A DNA stretch of 29,292 bases from the NCBI GenBank assembly GCA_024811115.1, contig JAKOGH010000934.1:1-29292 (forward strand), in the 5' to 3' direction. Numbering within the stretch: the stretch's first letter is position 1; the number at the start of each line of letters is the position of its first letter. This document shows positions 28,648 through 29,292 of this stretch, one piece after another. The notes under the pieces were generated by a model. The model made no database searches, was not told the DNA's origin, and saw nothing but the letters and a program-made list of their open reading frames with translations. Position numbers and translations under genes: made by a program. The DNA comes from Terana coerulea (taxonomy: Eukaryota; Basidiomycota; Agaricomycetes; Polyporales; Phanerochaetaceae).

Positions 28648-29264
28648 TCAATCGTGCGGGGCACGAGCACGGCCAGCTGCGGCCTCCTTGCCTCCTGATT
28701 CACGGAGTTCGCCCTTCTCGTGCAGTTCGGGCTTGTGCATCATCTTGCCAGCGACCTGTGAATGCTCGTAAGCACTTTGGGCTAGGTAGCGGAGGCGGCA
28801 GTATACAAACTTTCTGAGTCTTGCCGATGAGCTTGTCGGCCATCTTGGCATGGCCTTCAGGGAGGTCGTCGCGACCGTCAATTGCAACACCGCCTAACCC
28901 GATGTTAGCGGACGTGAACACTGGATGTAGAGGAAACAGCTCACCTGCACCGGTGGGCTGGACGTTCATGGGCCTATCTGACTCGTGACTGGGACTGTTG
29001 AAGTCGTCACTCGCGGTCGACGGCAAGGCCGACTCGCCGGTGTGCTGGCCACCGGCCATGACGGCACCAGTGTCAGTGCCAGCACCAAAGCGGCGCTCGT
29101 TGTTGCTCTGCCACACGCGCTCGTCGTTGGTCACGTCCGCAGAGTAGTTGACCGCCGAGTCACCGCCGCGTGCGCCCGGGAGGATGTCAGAGGACTGGTG
29201 GGTGTGGTGAGCGGGCGGGCTGAGCAGCGTAGACGTTGTCGAAGTTGTTGTTAGCAGAAGACAT
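28648..29264 (-). CDS. Small hydrophilic conserved fungal protein, 3 exons, apparent frameshift
   Basis: The ATG at 29264 reads MSSANNNFDNVYAAQ. One base later the frame must change to give HHTHQSSDILPGARGGDSAV, NYSADVTNDERVWQSNNERR, FGAGTDTGAVMAGGQHTGES. Intron 28894-28944 (51 nt, GTGAGC...GTTAG) and intron 28756-28810 (55 nt, GTTTGT...CACAG) join cleanly into GGVAIDGRDDLPEGHAKMAD, KLIGKTQK, VAGKMMHKPELHEKGELRES and end GRARAPHD at TGA 28648-28650. Exon lengths 320+83+108 leave one extra base, confirming a single frameshift in exon 1, unless a start upstream of the window is used. The Gly/Asp/Lys/His-rich, membrane-free protein resembles small conserved Agaricomycete proteins of unknown, possibly stress-related, role. 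Confidence 0.68.
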
Positions 29265-29292
29265 GTCGACGGGTATGAAATTGTGTGGTTGG

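Noticed and set aside
1..29292. LTR retrotransposon or CRISPR array
   Set aside because: No long direct repeats with TG...CA ends or tRNA primer sites were seen, and no array of short evenly spaced repeats; the 113-bp duplication is only two units.

Overview
The window looks like a transposon-rich stretch of a basidiomycete (probably Agaricomycete) nuclear genome. GT-AG introns are about 50-64 nt. The recognisable families are typical of mushroom-type fungi: CxC5/CxC6 proteins linked to KDZ transposons, a Plavaka-type transposase, DUF6589, and a Tad/I-like LINE. No prokaryotic operon structure is visible. Most coding sequence is broken by frameshifts and stops. All assignments come from reading motifs in the translations; no search was run.

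Layout. (1) 1-651: degraded, unidentified flank. (2) About 653-7915: a TIR-bounded DNA element with near-matching 7-8 bp flanking repeats. It carries a SAP-like gene (1460-3465) and a CxC5/CxC6 gene (about 3700-5948), both broken, and no recognisable KDZ transposase. A hAT-like MITE (7528-7885) sits inside its right TIR. (3) 8355-19884, minus strand: one Plavaka-type transposase pseudogene split by three later insertions, each with its own target-site duplication: a 1.1-kb tRNA-headed retroposon (9257-10376), a 6.36-kb LINE (11130-17485) and a second MITE (18692-19050). When the insertions are ignored, the coding fragments lie in the right order and orientation. (4) About 19875-22671: a non-coding block bounded by imperfect inverted repeats. 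It has a third MITE (19885-20241) in its left arm, an AT-rich zone, a tRNA-like segment and a GC-rich minisatellite. (5) 22672-26690: minus-strand, intron-containing coding-like DNA. The best gene here encodes a small secreted protein (24142-24942) with a signal peptide and a TATA box. (6) 26709-28540: a Mutator-like element with long TIRs and a perfect 9-bp TSD, carrying a truncated DUF6589 gene. (7) 28648-29264: a small hydrophilic host-like gene on the minus strand with one apparent frameshift.

The insertions give a relative history. The Plavaka gene and the CxC5/CxC6 element are older than the MITEs, and the LINE and retroposon also landed in the already present Plavaka gene. The most interesting items are the complete CxC5/CxC6 + SAP-like element without a transposase, the three-copy hAT-like MITE family with telomere-like CCCTTA blocks, the 1.1-kb tRNA-headed retroposon, the DUF6589-carrying MULE, and the ATGA coupling of the two LINE ORFs.
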